Shown here piece by piece: positions 1 to 6,028 of a DNA stretch of 38,750 bases. Position numbers and translations under genes: made by a program. The stretch lies in contig NZ_RSCL01000029.1 of the NCBI RefSeq assembly GCF_003991905.1, positions 50,463 to 89,212 of the forward strand, written 5' to 3'. Positions within the stretch are counted from its first letter, which is position 1. Every line of letters starts with the position of its first letter. The stretch comes from Dulcicalothrix desertica PCC 7102 (GTDB lineage Bacteria; Cyanobacteriota; Cyanobacteriia; Cyanobacteriales; Nostocaceae). The notes below the pieces were generated by a model, which was given only the letters and a program-made list of their open reading frames with translations, was not told the DNA's origin and searched no databases.

Positions 1-373
1 TATAACCTATAGCACTACAAGCATAGCCAATACGTCTTGCAATTTGCTTGGCATTGATTAATTGCCCACGATTTTCGGGGTCAAAAAATGCTTGAATTAG
101 GCGCCAAAGTACATATCCAATGATTCCAAGAGTAACGATACTTAGTAAAAACCTTCCAAAGGGCTGAGTAATAATTGCTTGCAGGGCGCCTGTAGTGTCA
201 GTAGTTTTAGCACCAGTACCGATAGCAGCTTGTATTGCAAATAAACCAACAATAAAATAAACTAAGCCTTTTGCTGCATATCCTAGCCGTATCAGTCGCT
301 CAAACCAAAGATTTGAAGTAACCTGCTGGATTGGTTGTTTAATTGGCTCTACAGGTGAATTATGTTTTGTCAT
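1..373 (-). CDS. DUF1206 family membrane protein, partial (C-terminus off the left edge)
   Basis: Reading the minus strand from an ATG at 371-373 gives an open frame to the window edge, about 124 residues. After a polar N-terminus of about 25 residues comes RLIRLGYAAKGLVYFIVG, then a hydrophobic segment, a GALQAIITQPFGRFLL stretch and a second hydrophobic segment ending GYVLWRLIQAFFDPE. This order (GYAAKGLVY, QPFGR, WRLIQA) matches the repeat pattern of the DUF1206 family of multi-pass membrane proteins; the frame then enters what looks like a second repeat (RRIGYACSAIGY). Function is unknown. It is transcribed leftward, away from a small plus-strand gene, and a 42-bp palindrome lies in the divergent gap. 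Family assignment is from motif recall, not a search. Confidence 0.75.
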   Translation of the reverse strand, partial: MTKHNSPVEPIKQPIQQVTSNLWFERLIRLGYAAKGLVYFIVGLFAIQAAIGTGAKTTDTTGALQAIITQPFGRFLLSIVTLGIIGYVLWRLIQAFFDPENRGQLINAKQIARRIGYACSAIGY

Positions 374-456
374 ATTATTTAATATCAAGTTGAAACATGT
401 ACTATTATCTAATAAAGTTTGTATAGCATCAGGTTAAATATTTTTAAACTGATAAT

Positions 457-498
457 ATTTTATCTTGTGAGTTGAGCGCTCAACTCACAAGATAAAAT
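457..498. repeat. 42-bp perfect palindrome with no loop
   Basis: Two 21-base arms (457-477 and 478-498) are exact reverse complements meeting at AGC|GCT, with no spacer. The palindrome sits between two divergent starts (373 minus and 584 plus), so it is not in a terminator position for either gene. It could be a two-fold operator, a cruciform-forming site or a small repeat element. The symmetry is seen directly; the role is unknown. Confidence 0.9.
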
Positions 499-583
499 TC
501 ATTCAAGAGATTGTTTTTTTATGATAATGCTCAATAGTGGAAAATTTGGATAGAATTTAAATTCTTAACCAAGTTCAGATATT

Positions 584-838
584 ATGTACTATAATCATGA
601 ATACAATTTAATTAAGTTGGCAGCTAGTAATGTAACGCTACGAATTGCTAAAAAAGCTGTAAGCCGAGTATTCAAAGAGGTAGATATGCATTCTGATAAT
701 TTTCGAGTGGTTATGATTAGCATTTTTGCTGCTATAAATTTTTTAATTGGTATCGTAATTGGTATAAAACTGTACTCTGTTACTTCTGAATCTTCTTCTG
801 ATCAGAGCGTCGTGACTCACATCTTGCACCAGGTCTAG
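584..838 (+). CDS. Small hypothetical protein with one membrane segment
   Basis: An 84-codon frame starts at ATG 584. Residues about 41-66 form one strongly hydrophobic segment (VVMISIFAAINFLIGIVIG), flanked by a basic N-terminal part and a short polar C-terminus with a Ser/Asp-rich stretch. No family is recognised. No strong ribosome binding site is seen. The stop codon touches the left arm of a long hairpin at 837-904, which could end its transcript. It may be a real small membrane protein or a chance frame; the membrane segment and clean flanking signals favour real, but weakly. Confidence 0.4.
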   Translation: MYYNHEYNLIKLAASNVTLRIAKKAVSRVFKEVDMHSDNFRVVMISIFAAINFLIGIVIGIKLYSVTSESSSDQSVVTHILHQV

Positions 839-904
839 AAACCGGGCTTATTGACAAATATTTTGCTATAAAACGTTAATTTTTCGTACAGAAGCCCGGT
901 TTCT
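837..904. repeat. Dispersed hairpin repeat, AGAAACCGGGCTT type, copy 1
   Basis: The 13-base arms AGAAACCGGGCTT (837-849) and AAGCCCGGTTTCT (892-904) are perfect inverted repeats around a 42-base spacer containing TATAAAACGTTAATTTTTCGT. A second copy with the same spacer core lies at 32520-32588. This shows a dispersed MITE- or REP-like family. Here it directly follows a stop codon and could also act as a terminator. Confidence 0.85.
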
Positions 905-970
905 TTAAGCTTGTTGAGAATGCTGCAAGATGTGAGGTGAACGAATTAAGAGAACTCCACGAAAAAAAAT

Positions 971-1123
971 GCCCTTCGGTCATTCTGAACGCAGTGTTAT
1001 GCGAAGCATTTGCCGCAGGCTAGAATCTTGCGGATACCCAACTTTGTGGGAAAACAACGTTTACTTTGCGCTTTGAGATGCTACCCTGCGGGAAAACTGC
1101 GTTAACGTTCCTCAGCATGACAC
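971..1123. repeat. Dispersed intergenic repeat (GCCCTTCGGTCATTCTGA ... CTCAGCATGAC type)
   Basis: The stretch starts GCCCTTCGGTCATTCTGA, passes AGAATCTTGCGGATACCC and TGAGATGCTACCCTG, and ends CTCAGCATGACACC. These word pairs are familiar from repeats scattered through many cyanobacterial genomes. Two related internal inserts, each with a GGGAAAAC core, suggest a nested or mosaic repeat. No second copy lies in this window, so repeat status rests on recall. Confidence 0.5.
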
Positions 1124-1323
1124 CACAGGATCATTCTTTTCTTGGCTTACTCTAAGTGCTTCGCTTCGCAAAAAATGAGGGATAAAATATAGTTAAGCAC
1201 AACAATTATTTGGGTAATGTTCTTTGGAATAGCTAACTTCATTGCAGAAAATTTAATTAAACTCAGCTAGTACTTCCAAAGTATTTATCGCTCCTCCCTT
1301 AATTATTTGTGTTCATAAAGCGT

Positions 1324-1351
1324 GTAGAGAGCGAATATATTCGGTCTCTAC
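1324..1351. repeat. GTAGAGA...TCTCTAC hairpin repeat, copy 1
   Basis: GTAGAGAGCGAA and TTCGGTCTCTAC form an inverted repeat with one mismatched pair around TATA. Related copies are at 2868-2897, 5854-5882 and 36019-36046, all intergenic. It lies beyond the stop of the minus-strand gene ending at 1397 and could serve as its terminator. The words AATCATGTAGGACTGCTAT just after it echo AATGATTTAGGACTGCTAT beside the 36019 copy. Confidence 0.85.
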
Positions 1352-1396
1352 CTAAGCGAAATTTTTTATAAATCATGTAGGACTGCTATGTATCCA

Positions 1397-1786
1397 TTAA
1401 AACCTATTACGCACGGGGGGTACGCTACTGATTAATGCTTGCCACGTTAGCGGTCCTACTCTACCATCACTAACCAATCTTTGCGAGTCTTGAAAGGCAA
1501 TTACTGCTCTAGCAGTTTTAGGTCCATAGATACCATCAATTGCGCCATTATAAAATCCTAGCCATTTCAGCACAGCTTGAACATCTCTCACAGCTTTTCC
1601 ACGAGAACTGCGCGTGAGATAGGGAGCAGTCCATGTAGAATATTGTGAGAGCCTACCTCGAACTGCAAGGTTATTATTTGTTTGTGCCCTAGCAGCAGGT
1701 GCAAAATTAAAGGGCAGCATTCCTAAAAAGAATGCAGAAACTAAGCTCAATGTTAAAATTTTTGAGCGCGTAAATAGATTATTCAT
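1397..1786 (-). CDS. Exported peptidoglycan-binding domain protein
   Basis: This 129-residue protein begins with a clear signal peptide: basic MNNLFTRSK, a hydrophobic core LTLSLVSAFFLGMLPF and a likely cleavage after AARA. Residues about 60-120 form one PG_binding_1 domain, with the typical GKAVRDVQAVLKWLGFYNG, IDGIYGPKTARAVIAFQ and DGRVGPLTWQAL blocks. Such domains bind cell-wall murein. No catalytic domain is attached, so it is probably a stand-alone wall-binding protein in the periplasm. It is monocistronic here. The fold is clear from motifs; the exact role is not. Confidence 0.9.
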   Translation of the reverse strand: MNNLFTRSKILTLSLVSAFFLGMLPFNFAPAARAQTNNNLAVRGRLSQYSTWTAPYLTRSSRGKAVRDVQAVLKWLGFYNGAIDGIYGPKTARAVIAFQDSQRLVSDGRVGPLTWQALISSVPPVRNRF

Positions 1787-1905
1787 AAACTAATTTTTCC
1801 CAAGTTAAATAGAGTCTGAATGCCCCTATGCTATTTGTTAAGCACAATGGGGCAATTGGTAGAGTTTACATACATTTTGACGATACAGAACGAAAATTTG
1901 GAATG

Positions 1906-2154
1906 TTATTCCCGGTAGCCAGTGCGATTTGGTTCTCGATAAGCAGTAGTAGTTTCTTGCTTCTTACCAGCTAAACCAGCTAGTCCAACTAGACCAATCA
2001 ATCCTAACCAACCCCAATCAAAATCGTTATCTTCATAAATTCCTTCACGCGCAACTACAACTTGAGCAGAAGCGGGTAGAGTTAAGGGCGCCACTATCAT
2101 GCTTAAACTGAGAATACCAGCGCCAATAATTTGAGGTAATTTTGAGTATTTCAT
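1906..2154 (-). CDS. WGxxGxxG-type small exported protein
   Basis: This 82-residue protein starts with a signal peptide (MKYSKLPQIIGAGILSLSMI..., likely cleavage near ASAQ at about residue 30). A short acidic stretch follows, then FDWGWLGLIGLVGLAGLAG, a WGxxGxxG-like hydrophobic segment, and a basic KK before a polar tail. This layout matches the small cyanobacterial WGxxGxxG-CTERM family, thought to carry a C-terminal sorting or anchoring segment. The tail after the hydrophobic segment is longer (about 19 residues, TTTAYREPNRTGYRE) than in a classic CTERM end. Function is unknown. Confidence 0.75.
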   Translation of the reverse strand: MKYSKLPQIIGAGILSLSMIVAPLTLPASAQVVVAREGIYEDNDFDWGWLGLIGLVGLAGLAGKKQETTTAYREPNRTGYRE

Positions 2155-2195
2155 AGTTAAAGTTCCTTGTTGTACTTCATTTAAATCTAAATCTT

Positions 2196-2221
2196 AATTG
2201 TGGAAAACTTGTGGATAATTC
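2196..2221. repeat. Left copy of 26-bp inverted repeat carrying DnaA-box-like pairs
   Basis: Compared with the reverse complement of 2640-2665, 24 of 26 bases match. On the minus strand it reads TTATCCACA (2210-2218) and TTTTCCACA (2199-2207), 11 bases apart, or about one helical turn. Both words match bacterial DnaA-box forms. No dnaA or dnaN is present nearby, so origin function is not claimed. Confidence 0.75.
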
Positions 2222-2457
2222 TATTTATTTTTAAAAAATATTACATGTCTAAAGTTAGATTTATACCATTACTTCTGATAGATTCATAAATTTTATAGTA
2301 TAAGTATATGGTGAGATAAAGATAAGTTTTGAAATAAACATTAGCGTGAAAATTAAATAATTAGGATGATTTGGAATTTATGAATTAGGAAGAACAGTCT
2401 AATAGCCAAAATTCAACTGCTACAATTAAAGATATAAGCTTAATCAGTAAGCTTTTT

Positions 2458-2661
2458 TTAGTAGCTGGTGTTGCTGTTACTATAAGTTGTATAAGGAAAA
2501 GTAAAATTTCCTTGTTCTTCTCTAACTATGTGCAAAGTTTTAGAATTGCATACCATCCGCAAACAGTAAGAGCGCCACTCACCATAGCCATCTCCACTAT
2601 CGCTATATGACGTGGTATGTATTGATAAGTAAAATATTTGATTTATCCACCAGTTTTCCAC
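2458..2661 (-). CDS. Doubtful 67-codon frame inside inverted-repeat-bounded segment
   Basis: The frame begins with GTG within the right copy of the 26-bp inverted repeat and encodes a 67-residue product with no recognised family. It has two cysteines and is rich in Tyr, Ser and Thr (for example GEWRSYCLRMVC and a C-terminus of TTYSNSNTSY). There is no signal peptide and no visible ribosome binding site. It could be a remnant of an inserted element, a small real protein or a chance frame; chance is most likely. Confidence 0.2.
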   Translation of the reverse strand: MENWWINQIFYLSIHTTSYSDSGDGYGEWRSYCLRMVCNSKTLHIVREEQGNFTFPYTTYSNSNTSY

Positions 2662-2665
2662 AATT
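2640..2665. repeat. Right copy of 26-bp inverted repeat carrying DnaA-box-like pairs
   Basis: This is the inverted partner of 2196-2221. It contains TTATCCACC (2643-2651, one base off TTATCCACA) and TTTTCCACA (2654-2662), again 11 bases apart. The two copies bound a segment of about 470 bases and point toward each other as terminal inverted repeats would. Confidence 0.75.
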
Positions 2666-2750
2666 TCTATTTAAACTGTGGTTAGACATAAGGGATACTA
2701 AATTACTCTGGTCTGTAAAAGCTAGGTATGGACTAGCAAGACCTTAATAT

Positions 2751-2766
2751 GGTGGCTTAAGCCACC
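2751..2766. repeat. 16-bp palindrome GGTGGCTTAAGCCACC
   Basis: This is a perfect palindrome in intergenic DNA, followed by TTACCTAAC and preceded at a distance by TAGGTATGG. It may be the tip of a larger dispersed repeat. It lies downstream of the broken ctaD on the minus strand and could form a terminator hairpin. Confidence 0.7.
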
Positions 2767-2830
2767 TTACCTAACTATTTTCCGAAAAAACAATAATTTT
2801 TTACACACTTTAATTTCAGGTATATGAATT

Positions 2831-2936
2831 ATATCATGTCCGGGAGCATAACCATAATAAAATCTTCGTAGAGACGCGAGGAACATCGCGTCTCTACATG
2901 ATGCGGTAATTATGGGTAATCAACCGGACATGATAT
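2831..2936. repeat. Nested inverted-repeat element (MITE-like)
   Basis: The outer arms ATATCATGTCCGG (2831-2843) and CCGGACATGATAT (2924-2936) are perfect 13-base inverted repeats. Inside them, CATAACCATAAT and GTAATTATGGGT continue the symmetry imperfectly. The centre is a GTAGAGACGCGA...TCGCGTCTCTAC hairpin (2868-2897), a repeat also found elsewhere in the window. The whole is about 106 bases and non-coding, directly downstream of the damaged ctaD. Confidence 0.8.
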
Positions 2937-2974
2937 TAGACAAATTTCATCCTGATTTTTTTTTGTTTAAGACA

Positions 2975-3430
2975 TTAAATACAGAAACGCTGGTTGCCAC
3001 TTTTAATAGCGACAACCAGCATTTCCATATCATGATTTAGTGACTTATGCAGCCATTGCTGTAGAAGTACTCGTTTACAAGATGACACCTGTAGCTTGTA
3101 CCACAAGACATTATATAGTTTGACCCTTGTAAACTCATGTAGTGATGGAAATGTCCAGCCAAACAGCATTACAGTTCCGTGCATGGTAAATAGACCATTG
3201 TACACGGTGCGGTCAACAAGGTCAGATTGTGGAGTGAGTAATTCACCCCTCATAATCATTGCGAAGATGCCGCCAACGAGTAGAAAGATGAATGAGGTAA
3301 CAAGATATTGAATGCCTATTACCTTGTGGTCGTGGCTGAAGCTAAAGTAAGTTTTCCAGGTTGTGGGAGGAAGATGGTGATGTTTTTCAATCACAACGCT
3401 GGAACTTTTCTCAACGTTGATGTTTGTCAT
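2975..3430 (-). pseudogene. ctaD: Truncated cytochrome c oxidase subunit I (ARTO-type ctaD remnant)
   Basis: The first ~96 residues are clear oxidase subunit I: TWKTYFSFSHDHKVIGIQYL, a membrane segment, then NGLFTMHGTVMLFGWTFPS, which includes His84, the usual heme ligand in FTMHGT. After FPSL (about position 3140) similarity ends and about 55 unrelated residues follow to a stop. A normal subunit I is about 550 residues, so most helices and the remaining heme/copper histidines are missing. The first base after the homology lies beside a 62-bp segment with 9-bp inverted ends (3073-3134). A second frame through the downstream part ends TSTAMAA-stop near 3051 and could be the original C-terminus, implying internal deletion; that point is speculative. 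The start ATG lies 83 bases after ctaC. The product cannot be a working oxidase. Confidence 0.85.
3073..3134. repeat. 62-bp segment with 9-bp inverted ends at the ctaD breakpoint
   Basis: GTTTACAAG (3073-3081) and CTTGTAAAC (3126-3134) are perfect inverted repeats. The segment begins within a few bases of where ctaD homology stops (about 3140). It may be a small inserted element or a hairpin that promoted a deletion. No other copy is seen in the window. Confidence 0.6.
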
Positions 3431-3454
3431 AGTTAGTTAGGTATTTGTTCGTCG

Positions 3455-3510
3455 TAAGGACTCGTTGTAAGGACTCGTTGTAAGGACTCGTTGTAAGGAC
3501 TTTAGTCCTT
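3455..3510. repeat. 13-bp tandem repeat ending in a hairpin, between ctaC and ctaD
   Basis: TAAGGACTCGTTG occurs three times head to tail (3455-3467, 3468-3480, 3481-3493), then TAAGGAC begins a fourth unit that becomes a hairpin AAGGACT-TT-AGTCCTT (3495-3510). It occupies most of the gap between the ctaC stop and the ctaD start. It resembles the short tandem repeats common between cyanobacterial genes and could modulate expression of the downstream remnant. Confidence 0.85.
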
Positions 3511-3513
3511 ATC

Positions 3514-4494
3514 TCAATCACGACCTGTGTAATTAACAACGGGAGGCGCCGCAGGTTCAACACTTTGCCAACCAGTCTTAAAAGGACTATCCTTAGTCAG
3601 TGCATATTCGGTAGCAGCTTGGTTAATAGCAGGCGCCGGTTTTTGGTTGGCAGCTTGTTTTAACCAGTTTTTGTAATTTTCAAGGGAATCAACTACTACA
3701 TTTGCCTCCATTGTGGCGAAATAAGTACCGCTAAATTGTGAGTCCATTAAACGGTATGTACCTTCGCGTGTTGGAGTAAATTCAAAGTCTATTTTGTTTT
3801 TGGGGATGATATCCTGTTTGACTCGGAAAGCTGGAACGAAAAAGCCGTGGAGAACATCTTCAGATTCTAAGGCGAGATGAACTCGTTCGTTTACAGGTAT
3901 ATGTAGTTCTGTACTGGAAACATTTTTGTAGGGATAGCGAAACTCCCAAGACCATTGTCTGGCGATGACGTTGATAGGTTGGGTTGTATCAATATTGATA
4001 TCTGGTGCTGGTGCTGGTGCTGGTGCTGGTTCAGAAGTTTCAGATTCTTGTTTGTTTTTGTTCCAAAGCCCATCCCAAGGCGCCGCTTCTGCTGACTCCA
4101 TACCCATTGGCATATGAAGATGATGTTCCATTGGGCCACGAATAGACATTTGGTCATAAATTTGGTAACTGTAACCAGCAATCCAAATTACTAATACAAT
4201 AGGAATCGCTGTCCAAACGACTTCGAGAGTGATATTACCTTCAATTGGTGGCCCATCGCTAGTATCATGTTCTGCTGCGCGATGAAAAGCAACAGCATAT
4301 AGTAATGCGGCAGTTACAGCAAAGAAAATAAACGAAGCGAGTACTACGAGAAAACTAAATAAATCGTCAATGAGTTGTGCTTCGACTGTAGCTTGAACAG
4401 GGAACCAAGAATAAGCTTGCTGTCCCATCCAAAGACTTGCCGCAGTCACTACAACTGTACCAACGGTCAGTGCTGAAAGGTTCCGGATGTTCAT
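3514..4494 (-). CDS. ctaC: Cytochrome oxidase subunit II, ARTO type lacking the CuA site
   Basis: This 326-residue protein has an N-terminal hydrophobic leader, two membrane helices (about 45-70 and 90-110, the second with EVVWTAIPIVLVIWIAGYSY) and a periplasmic cupredoxin domain (about 170-270). His216 (DVLHGFFVPAFRVKQD) and Met262 are present, but where CuA proteins have C-x-E-x-C-x3-H this one has Asp251, Gln253, Ser255 and Phe259 (LMDSQFSGTYFATM). Loss of these ligands is known for the cyanobacterial alternative respiratory terminal oxidase, which is thought to accept electrons from quinol rather than cytochrome c. A linker carries an Ala-Pro run (residues about 156-164) coded by a GGTGCT-type microsatellite near 4003-4030. 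It lies between DUF2231 genes and the truncated ctaD. Confidence 0.9.
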   Translation of the reverse strand: MNIRNLSALTVGTVVVTAASLWMGQQAYSWFPVQATVEAQLIDDLFSFLVVLASFIFFAVTAALLYAVAFHRAAEHDTSDGPPIEGNITLEVVWTAIPIVLVIWIAGYSYQIYDQMSIRGPMEHHLHMPMGMESAEAAPWDGLWNKNKQESETSEPAPAPAPAPDINIDTTQPINVIARQWSWEFRYPYKNVSSTELHIPVNERVHLALESEDVLHGFFVPAFRVKQDIIPKNKIDFEFTPTREGTYRLMDSQFSGTYFATMEANVVVDSLENYKNWLKQAANQKPAPAINQAATEYALTKDSPFKTGWQSVEPAAPPVVNYTGRD

Positions 4495-4543
4495 GGTTAA
4501 TGGGCAATCGATTATGAATTTTTGTACGGGTGGGTTAACGTAT

Positions 4544-4597
4544 GGGCAGGTTAACAGATATCCTAAAACTGAATTGACAATTTCGCTAAACCTGCCC
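4544..4597. repeat. Hairpin between DUF2231 gene and ctaC
   Basis: GGGCAGGTT (4544-4552) and AACCTGCCC (4589-4597) are perfect 9-base inverted repeats with a 36-base loop, in the 104-base gap after the DUF2231 stop and before the ctaC start on the minus strand. It may attenuate read-through into ctaC or be a small repeat. Confidence 0.6.
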
Positions 4598-4598
4598 C

Positions 4599-5207
4599 CT
4601 ACTTCAACAACAATTTATGAATATTTCCACCCGAACGTAATATCGAGTCAGCGGTATTATGCACACCAAATTCTGCGGCAAGCTGGGCGCCTAATGTACC
4701 ATGTAGATACAAGACAAACATAATTGCCATACCAGCTAATAAGTAACTCCACTGAACTTGACGGTCTTCGTCTTTACGCCAGTTAAAGCGCTGTAAACCT
4801 CTCCATATGGTCATGCCAACCATAATAGCAAGCAGTAAAACACCACCAACTCCATGCCACAGCATAGTTTCCATTGCGTGGAGTCCCCATGCGCTGGTTA
4901 CATCCATATTTGGTTCTGCGAGCATCATTTCGTAGAAACCTGCTGCAACAGTGAAGAATGTAATGATGGCTGAACCGAGCATGTTATACCAGCCAACATC
5001 GAAGAAGTTAGACTGCTTTGCTGGTAGTGCTAAAAATTTAAATACTGGTTGTTGATATGGGAAGAGTACACCAACAAAATCAAAGGTAATGCCAATAATA
5101 AACAACCCTAGCGTTAAGTGTACCAAGTTTGGGTGAATTGGAATAATATACGGCAAACCATTGGCGCCGAGATGTGCGCGTAATTGTTCTATAAGTCCTG
5201 TTTCCAT
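4599..5207 (-). CDS. DUF2231 family membrane protein (ARTO operon, second gene)
   Basis: This 202-residue protein opens with a short soluble part containing GLPYIIPIHPNLVHLTLGLFIIGI and then has about four hydrophobic segments, with WYNMLGSAIITFFTVAAGFYE and LWHGVGGVLLLAIMVGMT among them. The IHP-x-LVH motif and the conserved second-helix pattern are typical of DUF2231. It starts one base inside the stop of the upstream DUF2231 gene (TAATG overlap), so translation is probably coupled. Genes of this kind are found beside ARTO genes in heterocystous cyanobacteria (recall). The His residues facing the membrane might bind heme or metal, but that is only inference. Confidence 0.85.
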   Translation of the reverse strand: METGLIEQLRAHLGANGLPYIIPIHPNLVHLTLGLFIIGITFDFVGVLFPYQQPVFKFLALPAKQSNFFDVGWYNMLGSAIITFFTVAAGFYEMMLAEPNMDVTSAWGLHAMETMLWHGVGGVLLLAIMVGMTIWRGLQRFNWRKDEDRQVQWSYLLAGMAIMFVLYLHGTLGAQLAAEFGVHNTADSILRSGGNIHKLLLK

Positions 5208-5704
5208 TACAGTAATCCTTCTTTGAGTGCTTCAACAACAGGGACAGTATGCAAGCCGTATATCCAAACGAGTTCGTCACCGAGGAAAACTTGCACAAAT
5301 ATTAAACCAGTTAATACGATTCCTAGACCTAAATAGGGAACAGGCAATTTATCAGGAGTTTTTAAACGAATTACATATCGCCAACCTGTAATTGCCGCAA
5401 TAATTCCAGACAATGACCAACCAATTAGTGTGTGTACACTCAACACAGGTTGTGCCATATCATATGGATGTGCTAACCCAGCTTCAAACTGACCAAAAAT
5501 GATAGCCACAAACACAGCAACAGTGGCAAGACACATATTCCACCAACTCACCTCGAACAAACGCGCGTTCTTAGTAAAGTAGCCAATAATGTCACATACG
5601 AAAGCAAACAGCACCATTGCAATTACAAAGTGAACAATGATGGGGTGAATAGTGTCGGGATATGGTAGACCGTGGTCATTCAACTTTTGCAGAAGCTCAA
5701 ACAT
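5207..5704 (-). CDS. DUF2231 family membrane protein (ARTO operon, first gene)
   Basis: This 165-residue protein has about four membrane segments. Its N-terminus DHGLPYPDTIHPIIVHFVIA carries the IHP-x-xVH signature also seen in the next gene, so the two are diverged paralogues; residues SWWNMCLATVAVFVAIIFGQFE match the second helix block. The ATG at 5702-5704 is preceded by AGGAG about seven bases upstream, a good ribosome binding site. It overlaps the next gene by one base and is probably the first gene of the DUF2231-DUF2231-ctaC-ctaD transcription unit. Function is unproven; an assembly or electron-transfer role with the quinol-type oxidase is plausible. Confidence 0.85.
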   Translation of the reverse strand: MFELLQKLNDHGLPYPDTIHPIIVHFVIAMVLFAFVCDIIGYFTKNARLFEVSWWNMCLATVAVFVAIIFGQFEAGLAHPYDMAQPVLSVHTLIGWSLSGIIAAITGWRYVIRLKTPDKLPVPYLGLGIVLTGLIFVQVFLGDELVWIYGLHTVPVVEALKEGLL

Positions 5705-5853
5705 AGTATTCTCCTGGGCGCCTCTCCTGAAAGAAACAAAACTTTACAGTTAATACAATTGTTAAGGAATTCAAAAATTAAAAAAGTTCAAATGGCGACT
5801 TTTACAAGTGAATTTTAATATTCAAGGTGAGATTGTTTTGTTACAGTCATGCA

Positions 5854-5882
5854 GTAGAGACGCGATTAAATCGCGTCTCTAC
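5854..5882. repeat. GTAGAGACGCGAT...ATCGCGTCTCTAC hairpin repeat, copy 3
   Basis: This is the best-preserved copy in the window: GTAGAGACGCGAT faces its complement around a very short centre. It lies in the divergent region upstream of the ARTO operon. Confidence 0.85.
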
Positions 5883-5917
5883 AAGGGTTTGGTGGAAACG
5901 CGCAATTCATGGTTAAT

Positions 5918-6028
5918 CCCCCTAAATCCTCCTTACTAAGGGGAACTTTAAGAGATTTATTACAACTTTTTATAAAAAATTTAACATTCTTTCTTAACCC
6001 CCCTTCCGCGCGGGGGGTTGGGGGATTA
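5918..6028. repeat. CCCCCTAAATCCTCC ... GGGGGATT repeat pair
   Basis: AATCCCCCTAAATCCTCCTTACTAAGGGG is followed about 70 bases later by AACCCCCCTTCCGCGCGGGGGGTTGGGGGATTAA, each with its own internal dyad and together forming longer imperfect symmetry. Words like these are common dispersed repeats in filamentous cyanobacteria. Positions of the outer ends are approximate. Confidence 0.6.

Larger units (their letters stand above)
839..1396. other. Intergenic region with dispersed repeats, no convincing gene
   Basis: This 558-base stretch lies between the small membrane gene and the convergent peptidoglycan-binding gene. It holds most of the AGAAACCGGGCTT hairpin, a longer repeat-like block at 971-1123, and a GTAGAGA hairpin at 1324-1351. 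No frame in it looks like a protein. Confidence 0.7.
2155..2974. other. Intergenic region rich in inverted repeats
   Basis: This 820-base AT-rich region lies between the WGxxGxxG gene and the broken ctaD. It contains a 26-base imperfect inverted repeat at 2196-2221 and 2640-2665 bounding about 470 bases, a 16-base palindrome at 2751-2766, and a nested inverted-repeat element at 2831-2936. One weak 67-codon frame is inside it. No recognisable ctaE or ctaD coding remnant was found here. Confidence 0.7.

Noticed and set aside
2196-2665. Chromosomal replication origin
   Set aside because: DnaA-box-like words are present, but only four, and no dnaA, dnaN or other origin-linked gene lies in the window.
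3096-3311. Plus-strand 71-codon frame opposite the ctaD remnant
   Set aside because: It is antisense to the conserved part of ctaD and has no features of its own.
4487-4723. Plus-strand 78-codon frame over the ctaC/DUF2231 junction
   Set aside because: It overlaps two well-supported minus-strand genes and has no recognisable features.
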